Of a DNA stretch of 64,000 nt, positions 42,683 through 53,451 are shown in pieces. This DNA is from DAHUXD01 sp963736455. Its GTDB lineage: Bacteria > Acidobacteriota > Thermoanaerobaculia > UBA5066 > Gp7-AA6. The stretch is from positions 2,542,001 through 2,606,000 of the forward strand of contig CAVTON010000001.1 of the NCBI GenBank assembly GCA_963736455.1, read 5' to 3'. Each line of letters starts with the position of its first letter. Positions within the stretch are counted from its first letter, which is position 1. A program made the position numbers and the translations under genes. The notes under the pieces were generated by a model, which did no database searches, was not told the origin of the DNA, and saw only the letters and a list, made by a program, of their open reading frames with translations.

Positions 42683-45100
42683 TCAGCCCTCCGTGAGAGC
42701 CACGGTCGGCGCCACCCGCGACGCGCGAAACGCGGGCAGCGCGCACGCGGCCAGGGCGACGAACGCGAGAATTCCGGCGGCGGCCGCGAAGGTCGCCGGA
42801 TCGGTGGCGCTGATCCCGAAGACGAGACTGGACATGGCTCGCCCGAGGCTGAGCGCGCCACCGATTCCGATGCCGAGACCAATGAGCGTCGGCTTCATCC
42901 CCTGAAGAACCACGAGCCTGACGACGTCCGGCGTGTCCGCTCCGAGCGCGAGCCGGATGCCGATCTCCCGGGTGCGCCGGCGCACAGAGTAGGCGAGCAC
43001 GGAATAGATTCCTGCCGCGGAGAGAAGCAGGGCGAGCCCCGCGAACGCCGTGAGCAGGCCCATGTTGAACCGGGCGTGCGCCAGCGAGTCGCGGAGGTGC
43101 TGCTTCAGCGTCCCGAGGGCGACGACCGGCTGGTCCGGGTCGAGGGCATGGACGGCGGACTCGACGGCGGACGCCAGGCCGGACGGATCGGGGCCCGTCC
43201 GCACGAGCAACCATTGACCCGTCCGAGGCATCTGCGCGTGCGGAACGAAGAGGGCCGCGATCGGTTCGCGCCGGGCGAGGCCTCGGAGCTTGATGTCGGC
43301 CACGATGCCGACGACCTCGCGCGTGACCCCGGGATAGAAGGTGAGCGTGAGGCGCTTCCCGACCGCGCTCTCGCCGGGCCAGAACTTCCGGGCCATCGCT
43401 TCGCTGATCATCGCGACCGGCGCCGCATCGTTCGAATCCGCCGCGGTGAAATCCCGGCCGGCGAGCACGCGAACCCTCAGGGTCTTCCACGTATCGGGCG
43501 TCACGACGCGCACGGCGACCTCGGGTTGCTCCGAAAGCCTGGCGGCCGCCCGGCCCTCGATCGCCACGGGCTGCGTCGATCCGCCTTCGGTCAGAGGCAG
43601 CGTGTTGATCTCGCCCGCCGAGGCGACGCCCGGTAGCGCGCGCACGCGTTCGAGCAGACGCTGGTGGAAGGCGCGCCGCGACTCCGGTGTGACGTACTTC
43701 TGCTCGGGGATCGCCACGAAGGCGGTCAGGACGTGGTCGGGATCGAAGCCCGGCTCCACGCCCCGGAGGCGTCCGAGGCTTCGCACGAGAAGCCCCGCGC
43801 CGGCCATGAGGACGAGGGCGAGCGCCACTTCGACCGCGACGAGCGCGTTGCGGATCGCGGGGCTGCCCGCGTCGGCCTCGGAGCGGCCGCCCTGCTTGAG
43901 CGCGTCGTTCGGATCGGCCCGCGTCAGCCTCCACGCCGGCAACAGCCCGGCGAGGGCGCCGGTGACGAGCGAAACGCCGAGGCCGAAGAGCAGGACCGAG
44001 GCGTCCACGCGGATCTCCGCGGCGCGAGGCATCTGGTCGGCGACCGCGGCCACGAGGACTGAGACCGTCCCGCGGGCGAGCGCCAGGCCCAGGGCGCCGC
44101 CGGCCAGAGCGACGAGCATCGTCTCGACAAAGAGCTGGCGCACGATGCGGGCGCGGCTCGCGCCGAGCGCCACGCGGACGGCGATTTCCTTGCGGCGGCC
44201 GAGCGCTCGCGCGAGGAGAAGGTTGGCGACGTTCGCGCAGGCGATCAGCAGCACGAACGCCACCGCGCCGAGCAGAATGAGCAGCGCCGGCCTGACGTCG
44301 CCGACGAGCTGCTCGTGCAGGGGGATGACCGTCGCGCCCCAGCCCCGGTCGTCCTCCGGGTACTGCGCGGCCAGCCGTGCGGAGATGGCGTTCATCTGGG
44401 CGCGCGCCGCCTCGAGCGACGCTCCCGGCTTCAGACGGGCGAGGACGTTGTAGTCGTGGATGCCGCGAATGGCTTTTTCCTGCGGCGAAAACGAGAGAGG
44501 CACCCAGAGCCGGACGTCCTCGGGAAAGGTCAAGCGCGCCGGCAGCACGCCCACGATCGTGTAGGGCTGCCCGCTCAGGATCGTCACCGAACCGACGGTT
44601 GCGGGGTCGGCGCCGAATCGGTCCTTCCAGAGTCCCTCGGAGAGGACCGCGAGGTGCCGTCCCGGCGCATCGTCGCCGTCCTGGAAGAGCCGGCCGAGCA
44701 GCGGACGCACGCCGAGCACGCCAAAGAACTCCGCGGACACGATACCGGCATCCAGCGCCTCCGGCTGGCCCGTGCCGGTCAGCGTCACGGAGTCTTCCGA
44801 AAACATCGTCATTTTCGAAAACACGTCGTTCTGCGCTTTCCAGTCGAGGTAGTTGGCCGGCGACACGGCGAAAGTCTTCATGCCGGGGAAGATGTCCTGC
44901 GGCGGGATGTGCGGAACCGAAACGAGCCGCTCCGGTTCGGGGAAGGGCAGGGGCTTGAGCAGGACGCCGTGGACGAGGCTGAAGATGGCGGCGTTGGCTC
45001 CGATGCCGAGGCCGAGGAGGAGCACGGCGGTCACGGTGAAGCCCGGGGCCTTGCGCAGAGCGCGAATCCCGTAGCGGACGTCCTGAAGCAGAGCGCGCAT
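42683..45100 (-). CDS. MacB/FtsX-type ABC permease, second copy
   Basis: 805 residues: DVRYGIRALRKAPGFT, then LGLGIGANAAIFSLV, a MacB periplasmic core (about 50-260), FtsX domain (about 280-400), a second core and a second FtsX domain ending in PAFRASRVAPTVALTEG. Unlike the first copy it lacks the helical N-terminal prefix and has no adjacent PadR gene. No ATPase is nearby. It is probably an exporter or envelope sensor; the substrate is unknown. Confidence 0.88.
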   Translation of the reverse strand: MRALLQDVRYGIRALRKAPGFTVTAVLLLGLGIGANAAIFSLVHGVLLKPLPFPEPERLVSVPHIPPQDIFPGMKTFAVSPANYLDWKAQNDVFSKMTMFSEDSVTLTGTGQPEALDAGIVSAEFFGVLGVRPLLGRLFQDGDDAPGRHLAVLSEGLWKDRFGADPATVGSVTILSGQPYTIVGVLPARLTFPEDVRLWVPLSFSPQEKAIRGIHDYNVLARLKPGASLEAARAQMNAISARLAAQYPEDDRGWGATVIPLHEQLVGDVRPALLILLGAVAFVLLIACANVANLLLARALGRRKEIAVRVALGASRARIVRQLFVETMLVALAGGALGLALARGTVSVLVAAVADQMPRAAEIRVDASVLLFGLGVSLVTGALAGLLPAWRLTRADPNDALKQGGRSEADAGSPAIRNALVAVEVALALVLMAGAGLLVRSLGRLRGVEPGFDPDHVLTAFVAIPEQKYVTPESRRAFHQRLLERVRALPGVASAGEINTLPLTEGGSTQPVAIEGRAAARLSEQPEVAVRVVTPDTWKTLRVRVLAGRDFTAADSNDAAPVAMISEAMARKFWPGESAVGKRLTLTFYPGVTREVVGIVADIKLRGLARREPIAALFVPHAQMPRTGQWLLVRTGPDPSGLASAVESAVHALDPDQPVVALGTLKQHLRDSLAHARFNMGLLTAFAGLALLLSAAGIYSVLAYSVRRRTREIGIRLALGADTPDVVRLVVLQGMKPTLIGLGIGIGGALSLGRAMSSLVFGISATDPATFAAAAGILAFVALAACALPAFRASRVAPTVALTEG

Positions 45101-45239
45101 GGGCCCCTCCCGCCTTCAGAGACGCAGGATCGCGGCCCGGGTTCCGTGTTTTTCGGCGGATGGGGCGGCCTTTGTCGCCGCGGCGCCGATCGTGCGATCA
45201 TCCCGCGCGAACGTCACGTCCCCGAAAGGAACCTGCGCC

Positions 45240-45953
45240 ATGAACCGCGAGTACATCGCCTGGGATTCGCCGATCCTCGGCCGCCGGATGGAGATGTTGT
45301 GGTTCGGCCACTCGGGCCGTCCGATGATCTGGTTCCCGACCTCGGCGGGGCGCTTCTATCAGAACGAGGACTTCGGCCTCGTCGGCGCGGTCGGCGACCT
45401 CGTGGAGAAGGGCGCGATCCAGTTCGCCTGCGTGGACAGCGTCGATGACGAGAGCTTCTACGCGAGGAACAAACATCCGGCCGACCGGATCCGGCGGCAC
45501 GATCAGTATGATCGCTATCTCTACGACGAGGTCGTGCCGTTCGTGCGAACGCGGGCAAGAAGCGCGAGCCGCGTGACGACGCTCGGCGCATCGTTCGGCG
45601 CGTACCACGCGGCGAACCTCGCCTTCCGCCATCCCGATGCGATCGACAAGGTCGTCGCGTTCTCGGGCAGGTACGACATCCACAACTTCCTCGAGGGCTA
45701 CTGGGACGAGCTCTGCTACTTCCACTGTCCGACCGCCTACGTGCCGAACATGGACGCCGAGTGGGCCGCGCGGCTGAACTCGATGGATCTCTGCATCGTG
45801 ACGGGCCAGACCGACAACATCCTCGAGGGCACGACGAACATGCTGCGGATCCTGAACGCGAAGGGCATCCGCAACCGGGGCGCCGTCTGGAACGCGCCGT
45901 ATGGCCACGACTGGCCCTGGTGGAAAGTCCAGATCCGGAGTTACGTGCCGTAG
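45240..45953 (+). CDS. Esterase-like alpha/beta hydrolase
   Basis: 237 residues, no signal peptide. The nucleophile elbow LGASFGAYHAAN (Gly-x-Ser-x-Gly) and a late His (NAPYGHDWPWW) are clear; the acid is probably in CIVTGQTDN or nearby. The family resembles COG4947-type cytosolic esterases of the PF00756 group. ATG at 45240 with AAAGGA nine bases upstream. Divergent from the second permease and convergent with the ATP-grasp-like gene, four bases apart. Confidence 0.8.
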   Translation: MNREYIAWDSPILGRRMEMLWFGHSGRPMIWFPTSAGRFYQNEDFGLVGAVGDLVEKGAIQFACVDSVDDESFYARNKHPADRIRRHDQYDRYLYDEVVPFVRTRARSASRVTTLGASFGAYHAANLAFRHPDAIDKVVAFSGRYDIHNFLEGYWDELCYFHCPTAYVPNMDAEWAARLNSMDLCIVTGQTDNILEGTTNMLRILNAKGIRNRGAVWNAPYGHDWPWWKVQIRSYVP

Positions 45954-45957
45954 GCGA

Positions 45958-47151
45958 TCAAACGCCCGGCCAGAGGCAGCCGGAGGATCCGACCCAGGTC
46001 TTGTCCTTGTTGTAGTCGACGCCCATCATCCTTCCCTGCGAAAGGCGGGCGAGCGAGATCACCGGGAAGGGCCTCTCGCCCCTCCAGACGAAGATGATGC
46101 GGACCTCGACGCGCGAGAACTTGCCGTCGACCGTGGGGATCGCCGGCGCGTACTCGACCTTGCGCATCAGGAGCGTCTGGGAGCGCCGCTCGGGAGGCAC
46201 GGCCGCGAGGTCGTCGGCCGTGACGTCCACCTTGACGCCCGAACCGGCGAAGGAGAAGAGCGGCTTCAGGACCCACTGCGACAGGTCCATCGGGGGCACG
46301 GGAAGATCGGAGAGAAGCACGGCCTCCGGCACGGTCGGATGCCGGAGCCCCGGCAGGGAGTGTTTGCTCCAGCGAAAATACCAGTTGGGATGTCCCGCCC
46401 AGGAGACGTCGAGCGGCTCCATCAGATCGAAAGGCAGCCGGGCGCCGCTCGACTCGAGCTCGTCGAAGATCAGGCGGTTGTAGATGCGAAGGATCCGCGT
46501 GCGGCGGCCGTCGCGGTGGTACCAGAGCTCGCGGCCGCGTTTCTCGATCCCGGACGGATCGATCGCGCGCACGCCCCAGAACTGCTCCGTGAACGCGAAG
46601 TCGATGGCGGTCTTCTGGTGCGGCGGGTCGAGATCGAGCAGGACGACGTTTTCCGGAGGGCTCCCTCCGAGAATCGCGTCGCCGACGACCTTCTTGTAGG
46701 CCGCGTCGCCGAGGCCGGAGAGGAACCACTTGAGGCGGCCGCCTCCGCCGCAGAGCTGCGCGAGCTCCTCGCTCTGCGCGGCCTGGAACGCGTAGAGCGT
46801 CGGGAAGGCCTGGAGCTCGATCAGGCGCGGGACGAACCGTTCGTCCTCGCCGCGCGCCACGGCGAAATCGACCGCGGCGAAGGTGGGCCACGGCGTGCAG
46901 CCGGGGACGTCGAGCGAGCGCGGCACGGCGGCGAGCGAGCGCGTGAGGGCCTCCGGAGTCGAGAGCTGGCGGAAGATGTCGAGCGACGCAGAGACCATCT
47001 CGTCGCGCAGGGCCGGGGGAAGGAAGACGGGCGTCTCCGCGAGGCGAAACGGAATCTCCATCCCTCCTCGTTCCGACAGGCGGCGGGCGTATTCGCGATA
47101 CCGCTCATCGGAATAGCCGGCGTTGTAGGCTTCGCGGAGCTCGGGAATCAT
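45958..47151 (-). CDS. Conserved protein with ATP-grasp-like C-terminal half
   Basis: 397 residues, cytosolic. The C-terminal half looks like an ATP-grasp fold: QWVLKPLFSFAGSGVKV (phosphate-binding Lys and Gly loop), YAPAIPTVDGKFSRVEVRIIFVW (acidic and metal-binding strand). The N-terminal half is not recognised. ATP-grasp enzymes ligate carboxylates to amines or thiols; the substrate is unknown. The ATG overlaps the stop of the kinase gene as ATGA, so the two are coupled. Confidence 0.6.
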   Translation of the reverse strand: MIPELREAYNAGYSDERYREYARRLSERGGMEIPFRLAETPVFLPPALRDEMVSASLDIFRQLSTPEALTRSLAAVPRSLDVPGCTPWPTFAAVDFAVARGEDERFVPRLIELQAFPTLYAFQAAQSEELAQLCGGGGRLKWFLSGLGDAAYKKVVGDAILGGSPPENVVLLDLDPPHQKTAIDFAFTEQFWGVRAIDPSGIEKRGRELWYHRDGRRTRILRIYNRLIFDELESSGARLPFDLMEPLDVSWAGHPNWYFRWSKHSLPGLRHPTVPEAVLLSDLPVPPMDLSQWVLKPLFSFAGSGVKVDVTADDLAAVPPERRSQTLLMRKVEYAPAIPTVDGKFSRVEVRIIFVWRGERPFPVISLARLSQGRMMGVDYNKDKTWVGSSGCLWPGV

Positions 47152-49730
47152 CGCAGCAGCCCCTCCACGACGTAAAGGTCGGAGTCTTCGAGGCGGTTGT
47201 ACGTGTAGGCGTAGGCGGACTGGTCCGGCGTGAAGTGCACTTCACCGATCCCGATGACGCCCGAGCGATCCGAGGGCTCGACTTCCTTCCAGAGGACCTT
47301 GTCGCCGGTCTTCAGGTCCGTGCGAAAGATCTTCGCGGGGATCTCCGACTGCGTCTGCGTCTGGAGATGCCGCTGGTCCGGGCTGAAGGTCGTGATGTAT
47401 TCGCCGGGCGCGAGGACCGCGTTCGGGATCGGCGCCGGTTTTCCGCCGTCGACCGAGAGGAGGATCCGGCGATCCGTCGTGGAATAGGCCACGAGCCTTC
47501 CGTCGGGGCTCATCTCGCCGTGGGCGTCCCAGTTGATCCCGGGCAGGTCGATGGGTTTGGGCTTCGAGGCGCCGTTCAGATCGAGAACGTAGGCCTGGAA
47601 CGGCTGGCCGGGAGCCGAGCTCAGGACCGTCACCGACGCGTCGGTCTCGAGGACCGCCAGAATCGGATTGAGACCGGGGCTCGGGATCGTTCGCGGCGTG
47701 CCCGGGCCGACCGGCAGCATAACGAGATCGGGCGGCGTGGCGGCCGTGATCGTCAGGACCCACTTCCCGTCTCGCGAGAACCCCTGCGGAGTGCCGTCGC
47801 CCAGGCGGATCGACGGCCCCCCGTCGGTCGGACGAAGGAAGACGCCCCCACGCGGTCCCTCGCCCTCGCCGATTTCGCCGAAGAGGATGTGCTTCCCGTC
47901 GGCCGAGAGCTGCGCAAGCTCTGTGCCGTCCAGCCAGCCCAGCTCCTTCTCCTCTGCCGCGCCGGGCCTCCCGAACAGGACGCTGTGGCGGCCGACGAAA
48001 CGCTCGAGGAGCAGCCTCCCGTCCGGCGCCACGTCGTGCACGATGAAGCCGGGCGGCGCGCGCCACACGACGCGCTCCTTGCCGGAGAGAGATACCGCCC
48101 AGAGGGCCTCGTCGGCCTCCGTCTTCGAGCCGAGGAACAGCACTTCGCCGGTCGAGCGGGAGCACGCGAGCCCCGCGAAGTCCTTCCAGTGCCAGCCCTG
48201 CGTCAGGACACGGCGCTTTCCGCTCTTGTCGATCGTTTCGATCGAGCTCTCGCCGGCGTTGTTCGACTCGACGAAGAGCACCTGGGAGCCGTCGGGGGAC
48301 GCCACGAGACGCGGCTTCAGGTAATACGACTCGTACAGGACGTGGCCGATCGGCCATTCGATCCGGTCCTTTCCCTCCCCCGTTCGCCGGAGAACCGCGA
48401 GCTCTTCGCTGCCGGGCATCCAGGTCGCCGTGAGGACGTCCTCCACGAGCTCGCGCGGCGCGCCGCCGCCGAGCGGAACTCGCGCGAGCGTCCCGGGCGG
48501 CTCCGGAAGCTGGAAGCTTCCCTTCCGCAGCTTGATGGCGAGGTCGCCCTTCGCGGAGATCGAGACGACGTTTGCGTGGTCGAGCCCGAGCGGCCTCGAC
48601 TCGACCGCGTCGGTACGCACCGAGAAGAGCTCGGACGGACGGCCCTCCCACGCCGCGCCGTAGACGACCGTCTCGCCGTCCGGCGCGAAGCGGGCGGAGA
48701 GAATGTTGCCGCGGCGGAACGTCAGCCGCCGGAAGGTCAGGGGCCGCTCGCCGCTTCCTGCCGATGCGAAGTGGCGGCCCGTCCAGAAGGCCGCAACGAG
48801 GCCGATCGTGCCGATCGTCGCGAAGGCCACGCGGCGGGTCCGTCGCGGCGGGGCGGCGGCGCGCGCCGAGGCCGGGGCCGTCAGCGAGAGCGACCCGAGG
48901 TCGAAGGCGAGATCGCGCGCCGACTGGAACCGTTCCTCCGAGCGCTTCTCGAGGCAGTGCGACACGATCCGCTCGAGCCCCGCCGGCACCGCCCGGCTCG
49001 ACGCCGACAGGTCCGGAGGATCCTCTTTGAGGATGGCGTTCATCGTCTCGATCGCGTTCGCGCCCTGGAAGGCCCGGGCGCCCGCGAGCATCTCGTAGAG
49101 CACGGCGCCGAAGGAGAAGATGTCGCTGCGCGCGTCGGCGGGCTGTCCGCGCAGCTGCTCGGGAGACATGTATCCGACTGTTCCGAGGACGGTGCCCGGC
49201 TCGGTGCCCGGGCCGGCCGTGGGCGAGCGGCTGGCGTCGCCCGAGGGAAGGGCGAGCTGCCGGGCGAGGCCGAAGTCGAGGATCTTCACCCGCCCGTCGC
49301 GGGTCAGGAAGAGGTTGGCGGGCTTCAGGTCCCGATGGACGATCCCCTTCTCGTGCGCGGCCGCGAGCCCCAGGGCGATCTCCCGCGCGATCTCGACCGC
49401 CTTGCGCACCGGGAGCGCTCCCTCGGAGAGCCGTGCGGCGAGCGATTCGCCCTCGAGCAGCTCCATGACGGCGTACGTCGTCGGGCCGGACTTTCCGAAA
49501 TCGTGGACGGCGAGGATGTTCGGATGCGAAAGGGCCGCGACGGCCCTGGCCTCGCGCTCGAAGCGGGCCAGGGCCGCGGCGTCGTCGGCAAGTTCGTGGG
49601 GCAGGACCTTGATGGCGACTTCGCGATCGAGCCGCGAGTCGCGCGCCCGGTAAACCTCGCCCATCCCGCCTGCGCCGAGAGGAGCCCGGATCTCGTAGGG
49701 GCCGAGGCGGGTTCCCGCAGCGAGAGTCAT
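47148..49730 (-). CDS. Ser/Thr protein kinase with membrane anchor and C-terminal propeller
   Basis: 860 residues. Complete Hanks-type kinase (1-275): GAGGMGEVYRA, VAIK, VHRDLKPANLFL, ILDFGLA and GTVGYMSPEQLRG. A basic juxtamembrane stretch and a helix at about 305-322 (VAFATIGTIGLVAAFW) follow, then an extracytoplasmic TolB/WD40-like propeller (about 330-860). This kinase-propeller fusion is frequent in Acidobacteriota and is thought to sense extracellular cues. It is translationally coupled to the ATP-grasp-like gene. Confidence 0.88.
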   Translation of the reverse strand: MTLAAGTRLGPYEIRAPLGAGGMGEVYRARDSRLDREVAIKVLPHELADDAAALARFEREARAVAALSHPNILAVHDFGKSGPTTYAVMELLEGESLAARLSEGALPVRKAVEIAREIALGLAAAHEKGIVHRDLKPANLFLTRDGRVKILDFGLARQLALPSGDASRSPTAGPGTEPGTVLGTVGYMSPEQLRGQPADARSDIFSFGAVLYEMLAGARAFQGANAIETMNAILKEDPPDLSASSRAVPAGLERIVSHCLEKRSEERFQSARDLAFDLGSLSLTAPASARAAAPPRRTRRVAFATIGTIGLVAAFWTGRHFASAGSGERPLTFRRLTFRRGNILSARFAPDGETVVYGAAWEGRPSELFSVRTDAVESRPLGLDHANVVSISAKGDLAIKLRKGSFQLPEPPGTLARVPLGGGAPRELVEDVLTATWMPGSEELAVLRRTGEGKDRIEWPIGHVLYESYYLKPRLVASPDGSQVLFVESNNAGESSIETIDKSGKRRVLTQGWHWKDFAGLACSRSTGEVLFLGSKTEADEALWAVSLSGKERVVWRAPPGFIVHDVAPDGRLLLERFVGRHSVLFGRPGAAEEKELGWLDGTELAQLSADGKHILFGEIGEGEGPRGGVFLRPTDGGPSIRLGDGTPQGFSRDGKWVLTITAATPPDLVMLPVGPGTPRTIPSPGLNPILAVLETDASVTVLSSAPGQPFQAYVLDLNGASKPKPIDLPGINWDAHGEMSPDGRLVAYSTTDRRILLSVDGGKPAPIPNAVLAPGEYITTFSPDQRHLQTQTQSEIPAKIFRTDLKTGDKVLWKEVEPSDRSGVIGIGEVHFTPDQSAYAYTYNRLEDSDLYVVEGLLR

Positions 49731-49763
49731 ATGGGCCCGTGAATTCTACTTCCGAGTACCGCC

Positions 49764-49956
49764 GTCATTCCGAGGAGCGCAGCGGCGAGGAAGCCCTTTT
49801 CGATTCTTCGTGGGGCCGAGAAAAGGGATCCCTCGCTGCGCTCGGGATGACGAGGAGCCGCACCGAGGCTCGAAAGGGATCCCTCGCTGCGCTCGGGATG
49901 ACCGGGAGCCGCACCGAGGCTCGAAAGGGATCCCTCGCTGCGCTCGGGATGACCGG
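49764..49956. repeat. 51-bp tandem repeats with an inverted copy
   Basis: The core AAGGGATCCCTCGCTGCGCT occurs at 49823, 49874 and 49925, an exact 51-bp period. Upstream, 49764-49800 carries the same core in reverse (CATTCCGAGGAGCGCAGCGG), so the region can fold. It is intergenic, between the kinase start and the aminopeptidase end. This resembles the widespread GGATCCCTCGCTGCGCTCGG-type bacterial repeat. Confidence 0.8.
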
Positions 49957-49981
49957 CGATGGCGCTCGCGCGCTTCGCCGG

Positions 49982-51007
49982 TCAGATGAGGAACTTTCCG
50001 CCTTCCATGACCGGGTCGCCGTCGAACCAGACGTTGAAGCTCCTTCCGACGATGTCGATGTGCGTCGTGCTCTTCCAGGGGGCGCCGGTGTGCTCCGCAT
50101 ACGGATGACCGAAGGCGATGTGGAGCGTCGGGAGCTTCTCGTCCTGGAGGATGTTGCCGATCACGTCGTGGACGGCGATGTTGGTTCCCAGGGCGAACTC
50201 GCCGACGCGGTTCGAGTTCTCGTCGGTCGAGGTGTACGCGAGGAAGTCGCGGACGAGGTCGGCGCGCTCGCAGCGCACGTCGGCGATGCGGCTGTTCTCG
50301 ATCGTGACCGTGAGGGGATTGTCTTTCAGATCTCCGTAGCGGGCGCAGAGGTAGTCGCCGACGACGCCGTCGGCCACGTACACGCCGTCGACACGGGCCG
50401 GGGCCGTGAGGACCTCGCCGCCCGGCAGGTTGCCCCACTTCGACTTCGAGATGATGCCGGAGGTCTTCAGCCACTTGATCGACGGGTCGAAGATCGCCTC
50501 GAGGCGCGATCCACCCGGGGACGTCGCGACGATCTTCTTCGCCTCGAGGGCGCGTTCGAGGACGCGGCAGGAGATCGCGTCCACGTCGTCGAAGTTCGCC
50601 CGCATGGCCTCGACCATGATCCGGTGCGAGATCGAGACCATGTGGGCGTGGCGGATCTGGCGCCGGTCGATGATCGCGGTCAGGGCCCGGCGGAAGGCGA
50701 GCTCGCCCTCCTTCGGCTGGCCGGCATAGATGGAGACGTCGGCACGCTCGAGCGCCTCGGCGATCGGAGGCGGCAGCGTGAGCATCGGGCGCGCCCCGTA
50801 GTCCTCCATGACGCGCACGTCGACGCCGGCGCCGACCGCGCGCACCTGGTCCGCCAGGCTCGCGCCGATCTCTTCGGTCTCGAGGTCGGTGACGATGGCC
50901 ACGCGCTCGTGCGGCTCAATGCGGAGGCAGGTGCGGATGGCATTGCGGGCGCCGGGGACGAGGTCCTCGGCATACGTGGTCTGCAGTTCCCTCAGCTGGT
51001 GGGTCAG
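49982..51007 (-). CDS. M29-family aminopeptidase (aminopeptidase T-like), probable CTG start
   Basis: 341 residues. The N-terminal homologous block LVPGARNAIRTCLRI and VAIVTD lies before the first ordinary start (GTG, 50902), so the start must be upstream. The only candidate with a ribosome site is a CTG at 51007, six bases after AAGGAG (51014-51019). The C-terminal part has GEFALGTN, FGHPYAEHTG and THIDIVGRS, which contain the metal-binding Glu/His/Asp set of thermophilic metallo-aminopeptidases. Third gene of the amidoligase cassette, 33 bp after the ligase stop. Confidence 0.8.
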   Translation of the reverse strand: MTHQLRELQTTYAEDLVPGARNAIRTCLRIEPHERVAIVTDLETEEIGASLADQVRAVGAGVDVRVMEDYGARPMLTLPPPIAEALERADVSIYAGQPKEGELAFRRALTAIIDRRQIRHAHMVSISHRIMVEAMRANFDDVDAISCRVLERALEAKKIVATSPGGSRLEAIFDPSIKWLKTSGIISKSKWGNLPGGEVLTAPARVDGVYVADGVVGDYLCARYGDLKDNPLTVTIENSRIADVRCERADLVRDFLAYTSTDENSNRVGEFALGTNIAVHDVIGNILQDEKLPTLHIAFGHPYAEHTGAPWKSTTHIDIVGRSFNVWFDGDPVMEGGKFLI

Positions 51008-51040
51008 GATGCGCTCCTTCGCTTCACGCCCGTCGCCGGC

Positions 51041-52180
<1,140 letters not shown>

Positions 52181-52191
52181 CCGGATCGCGA

Positions 52192-53208
52192 TCAGGCGTT
52201 GCCGCGTGGACGCGAGGACGGAGCCCGCGGAGCGGCCGGCTTGCGGACGCGGCCGGACGGGCGCTTGGGGAGCTCCTCGCCGCCCGCGAGATACGTCGCC
52301 CAGCGGTACTCGGCCGGAGGCTCCGCCGCCTGATGGACGCGTTCGATCAGCCACTTCGCGGCGTGCTCGACGACCCACTGGAAGTTCTCCTCGCCCACCG
52401 ACTCGACGGCCGCGTCGGGCGCGGGATTCAGGAAGTCGATCGCGTACGGGACGCCGTCCCGCACCGCGAACTCGAGAGTGCAGAAGTCGTAGCCGAGAGC
52501 GTTCATCAGCTTCAGGCAGTCGCCGTGGATGCGCTCGTGCATCGCGGCCGCGATCGGCGGGGCGTCCTTCACGTAGCGGTGGGCATGGGGCAGGCGCGGG
52601 TCGTACCGCATGACGTGGACGTATCGGCGGCCGATCGCGTAGCAGCGGAAGTATTCGTCGAACACGATCTCTTCCTGAAGTGTCATCACGTTCTGGCCCG
52701 ATTCGCGGTAGGCCGAAAAGAACTCGTCCGGATTGGCGACGCGATAGACGCTCTTCCATCCGCCGCCGGAGTAAGGCTTGAAGTAGGCCGGGAAGCCGAT
52801 GTACTGGAACATCTCCTCCCACTCGAGCGGGAAGACCAGGTTCGACATGGATTCCGAGGTCGTGTCGGGCGGATGCTGGTTCGACGGGAGGATCACGGTC
52901 TTCGGCACCGCGACGCCGATCCTCCGCGCCACGACGTTGTTGAAGAACTTGTCGTCGGCCGACCACCAGAAGGGGTTGTTGACGACGACGGTGCCATCGG
53001 CGACGGCCTTCTTCAGGATCGCGCGGTAGAACGGGATGTCCTGGCTGATCCGGTCGAGAATGAGGTCGTAGCGCCGCGGGCTGTCGAGGCTGATCCCGCC
53101 GATCATCGCCGGTTCGGCGACGACGTCGGCGCCGGCGCGATTGATGCGCTCGACGAGGGCCGACGGGAAGGAGCGCTCCTGGCCGTAGAGAATGCCGATG
53201 CGTTTCAT
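52192..53208 (-). CDS. RimK/ATP-grasp amide ligase
   Basis: 338 residues. An N-terminal pre-ATP-grasp domain (MKRIGILYGQERSFPSALVE), then the ATP-binding core: FPAYFKPYSGGGWKSVYRV, TLQEEIVFDEYFRCYAIG and the metal-binding YDFCTLEFAVRDG/AIDFLNPAPD. ATP-grasp ligases activate a carboxylate as acyl-phosphate and couple it to an amine. First gene of the cassette. The tail (residues 310-338) is Pro/Arg/Ser-rich. Substrates are unknown. Confidence 0.85.
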   Translation of the reverse strand: MKRIGILYGQERSFPSALVERINRAGADVVAEPAMIGGISLDSPRRYDLILDRISQDIPFYRAILKKAVADGTVVVNNPFWWSADDKFFNNVVARRIGVAVPKTVILPSNQHPPDTTSESMSNLVFPLEWEEMFQYIGFPAYFKPYSGGGWKSVYRVANPDEFFSAYRESGQNVMTLQEEIVFDEYFRCYAIGRRYVHVMRYDPRLPHAHRYVKDAPPIAAAMHERIHGDCLKLMNALGYDFCTLEFAVRDGVPYAIDFLNPAPDAAVESVGEENFQWVVEHAAKWLIERVHQAAEPPAEYRWATYLAGGEELPKRPSGRVRKPAAPRAPSSRPRGNA

Positions 53209-53365
53209 GGAGAATCCTTTGCTCTCGGGTGATGCGGCATCACGCCGGAAAGCCGGAGATTATCTCACGGGGTCGGCCTCCCGGGTCCGGTCGGAAACTC
53301 TTGATGGGAAGCGTTTTACGCCAACGACCGTGCCGTAACAGAAGCCCCGTGTCGCTTTGTCTTTA

Positions 53366-53416
53366 GTAGGGGCGGCCCTTGCGGCCGCCCTTGGGCGGGG
53401 GCAAGCCCCGCCCTAC
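53366..53416. repeat. Intergenic double-hairpin repeat
   Basis: GGGCGGCC-CTTGC-GGCCGCCC and GGGCGGGG-GCAAG-CCCCGCCC lie in tandem, bounded by GTAGGG and CCCTAC. This is a common type of GC-rich intergenic repeat. The rest of 53209-53451 holds no gene that I can see. Confidence 0.6.
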
Positions 53417-53451
53417 GACCGTTCGCCGCGCGCAGACTTTCGTTACAGCTG

